NCBI GenBank assembly: GCA_028873125.1 | Contig: JAGWMQ010000025.1 | Location: forward strand, 1 to 33,098 | Source: Verrucomicrobiota bacterium | Lineage (GTDB): Bacteria > Verrucomicrobiota > Verrucomicrobiia > Limisphaerales > UBA11358 | Length of the DNA stretch: 33,098 nt | Reading direction: 5' to 3' | In this document: piece after piece, positions 31,982 to 33,098 of the stretch | How the letters are laid out: each line of letters opens with the position of its first letter | Position numbering within the stretch: the stretch's first letter is position 1 | Notes under the pieces: generated by a model | Databases searched by the model: none | Told to the model about the DNA's origin: nothing | The model's input: only the letters and a program-made list of their open reading frames with translations | Position numbers and translations under genes: made by a program

Positions 31982-32184
31982 CGGCAGGAGTTAACACGAA
32001 AACCAAGGTGGGCGGGCTGGCGCGCTATGTTGTCACCGCGCCGTTCAAGTGCGGAAGTGTTCCGGCGAGGCACCGCAACTCTGCCCCGTTCGTCCGGCAA
32101 CTGAACACGATTGGGAACAGCGCGGCGCCCTGTCCCGGCAAAAGCCGTTAACATCCCTCCTTCAGTTTTCGTGTTTACTCGCCG
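31982..32184. repeat. Possible miniature inverted-repeat element
   Basis: GAGTTAACACGAAAAC (from about 31988) and its near reverse complement GTTTTCGTGTTTACTC (32165-32180) form ends about 200 nt apart, agreeing at 15 of 16 positions. With a small gap the arms extend to CGGC at 31982 and GCCG at 32184. No gene is supported inside. The layout fits a MITE-like element, but a target duplication is not evident. The rest of the 455-base gap between the two cytochrome genes holds only the promoter at 31875-31902; bases 32185-32286 show nothing. Confidence 0.45.
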
Positions 32185-32286
32185 ATGACCGAAGGATTAG
32201 CCGGGCGGGAATCGCCGCCGCAACTTTCTCAGCCCAAAGAGGGTGGCGTGGGATGCTCGCTTTGAGGAAGGCGTGGAAGAACCGGA

Positions 32287-33098
32287 TTAAAAGCCCAAGT
32301 CTTGCTCTTTCGGTTTCAAACTGAAGAGATAGTCCGCCAAATAGTCGAGGTTGCTGCCGCTGATGACGCCGCCCCAGGCCGGCATGAATCGCGGCGGCGG
32401 CGGTCCATTCGGGTCCATTCTTGGAACGTTGCGCTCGCCTTTGCTGATGAAGGCGATCAGCTCCGACTTGCTGTAGCCATCGGCGACGTGGATCAGGGCC
32501 GGCACCTGTTGCGCCGTCTTGGCGTTGGCATTGGGCACCCCGCCTTGGCCGTCGGGACCGTGGCATTGGGCGCAGCCATACTGCTGATAAATTTCGCGTC
32601 CGCGCTCAATCGGCGTCATCTTCGCCCAGGCCGCCGGGGACGGCAAGTTGCCGCCTTGTCCGGCGCGTACGGCCTTGATTTGGTCCGCCGTAACCGCGTC
32701 GCTTTTATTGCCCCACGAGGACCGGATGTAACTGAGCACGGCGGCGAGCTGGGCGTCGGACAAGGCCGCGCCCATGGGCGGCATCGAAAGGCTCCACGTC
32801 CGGCCTTTCACCTCGATGGAACCGCTCAGCCCGGCCAGGGGCACGTGGGCCAATTTCTGGATGTCGCCGGCCACCCATTCCGAGCCGGCCAACGGCGGCG
32901 CCTGGGCGGGCTTGCCCAGGCCGTCTTCGCTGTGGCACGCGCTGCAAACATTGTCGTAAACCGCGCGACCCTGCGCCAGCAGGTCCGCCTCGCCCGACTT
33001 GGGCTGATACAGCGCCAGATCATGGGCGGACTCGTAGGGCGCATACACCTGGGAGTTGAACCAGGCGCCGTGGGTGTCAAAATAAACGGCCCCGACGA
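32287..33098 (-). CDS. Diheme cytochrome c, 5' end cut by window edge
   Basis: About 270 residues are visible; the frame is open to the right edge (…AVYFDTHGAWFNSQVYAPYES), so the start, with any signal peptide or anchor, lies outside. Two heme sites, CSACH and CAQCH, stand about 125 residues apart in two class I cytochrome c domains. Candidate axial Met residues are in SMPPMG and RFMPAWGG. The protein ends KEQDLGF. It is separated from the next cytochrome by 455 nt that include a promoter, so it belongs to a different transcript. The GTG at 33048 is not the real start. Confidence 0.9.
   Translation of the reverse strand, partial: VGAVYFDTHGAWFNSQVYAPYESAHDLALYQPKSGEADLLAQGRAVYDNVCSACHSEDGLGKPAQAPPLAGSEWVAGDIQKLAHVPLAGLSGSIEVKGRTWSLSMPPMGAALSDAQLAAVLSYIRSSWGNKSDAVTADQIKAVRAGQGGNLPSPAAWAKMTPIERGREIYQQYGCAQCHGPDGQGGVPNANAKTAQQVPALIHVADGYSKSELIAFISKGERNVPRMDPNGPPPPRFMPAWGGVISGSNLDYLADYLFSLKPKEQDLGF

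Noticed and set aside
1-33098. Search for CRISPR arrays, tRNA, rRNA and toxin-antitoxin or defence cassettes
   Set aside because: No regularly spaced repeats, no recognisable RNA genes and no intact defence genes were found; the only hint is the broken methyltransferase fragment.

Overview
The window looks like a piece of a Verrucomicrobiota chromosome, most likely a Limisphaerales/Pedosphaera-like lineage. This is inferred from several signs: high GC; large secreted proteins built from Asn/Thr/Pro-rich Ig-like and Calx-beta domains; a lone 'GFTLVEV' pseudopilin; a recurring C-terminal '..L..W..L...N....(F/Y)YR' module; short GC-rich hairpin repeats; and an aa3/caa3-type oxidase cluster with small extra membrane proteins. 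No rRNA, tRNA or CRISPR array was seen.

Left part (1-4.9 kb, all minus strand): a 2-oxoacid dehydrogenase E2 and the N-terminal 258 residues of its E3 (cut by the window edge), preceded by histidinol dehydrogenase (hisD) and an exported GH79-type glycosidase. The E2 gene carries a 57-bp hairpin repeat inserted exactly in frame in its interdomain linker.

Middle part (5-21 kb, accessory): an 1154-residue secreted Calx-beta/Ig protein; a scar with a broken adenine methyltransferase, a broken hypothetical gene and a frameshifted IS1634-type transposase; a pseudopilin with a good sigma70-like promoter; a GH36 alpha-galactosidase; a 1254-residue secreted protein of unknown function that overlaps it tail to tail; an exported bleomycin-hydrolase/PepC-type protease; an unrecognised 258-residue protein; and fragments of other secreted proteins.

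Right part (21-33 kb, all minus strand): a respiratory region. In transcription order it holds a diheme cytochrome c (cut by the right edge), a possible 200-bp miniature element, a promoter, a monoheme cytochrome c, a coiled-coil porin, a second diheme cytochrome c and ribH. Next come a perfect TGTGA-N6-TCACA palindrome, a cupredoxin-like protein, heme A synthase (ctaA) and heme O synthase (ctaB), and then a hairpin repeat. The oxidase genes follow in the order coxA, coxC, coxD, two small membrane proteins, coxB. The heme A pathway, oxidase subunits and periplasmic electron carriers are together, so this is a nearly complete terminal-oxidase locus.

I see no clear new defence or mobile system. 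The most unusual signals are the repeat domesticated inside the E2 coding sequence and its structural relatives, the CRP-like operator in front of the oxidase locus, the 1254-residue orphan, and the C-terminal module shared by complete and decayed secreted proteins.
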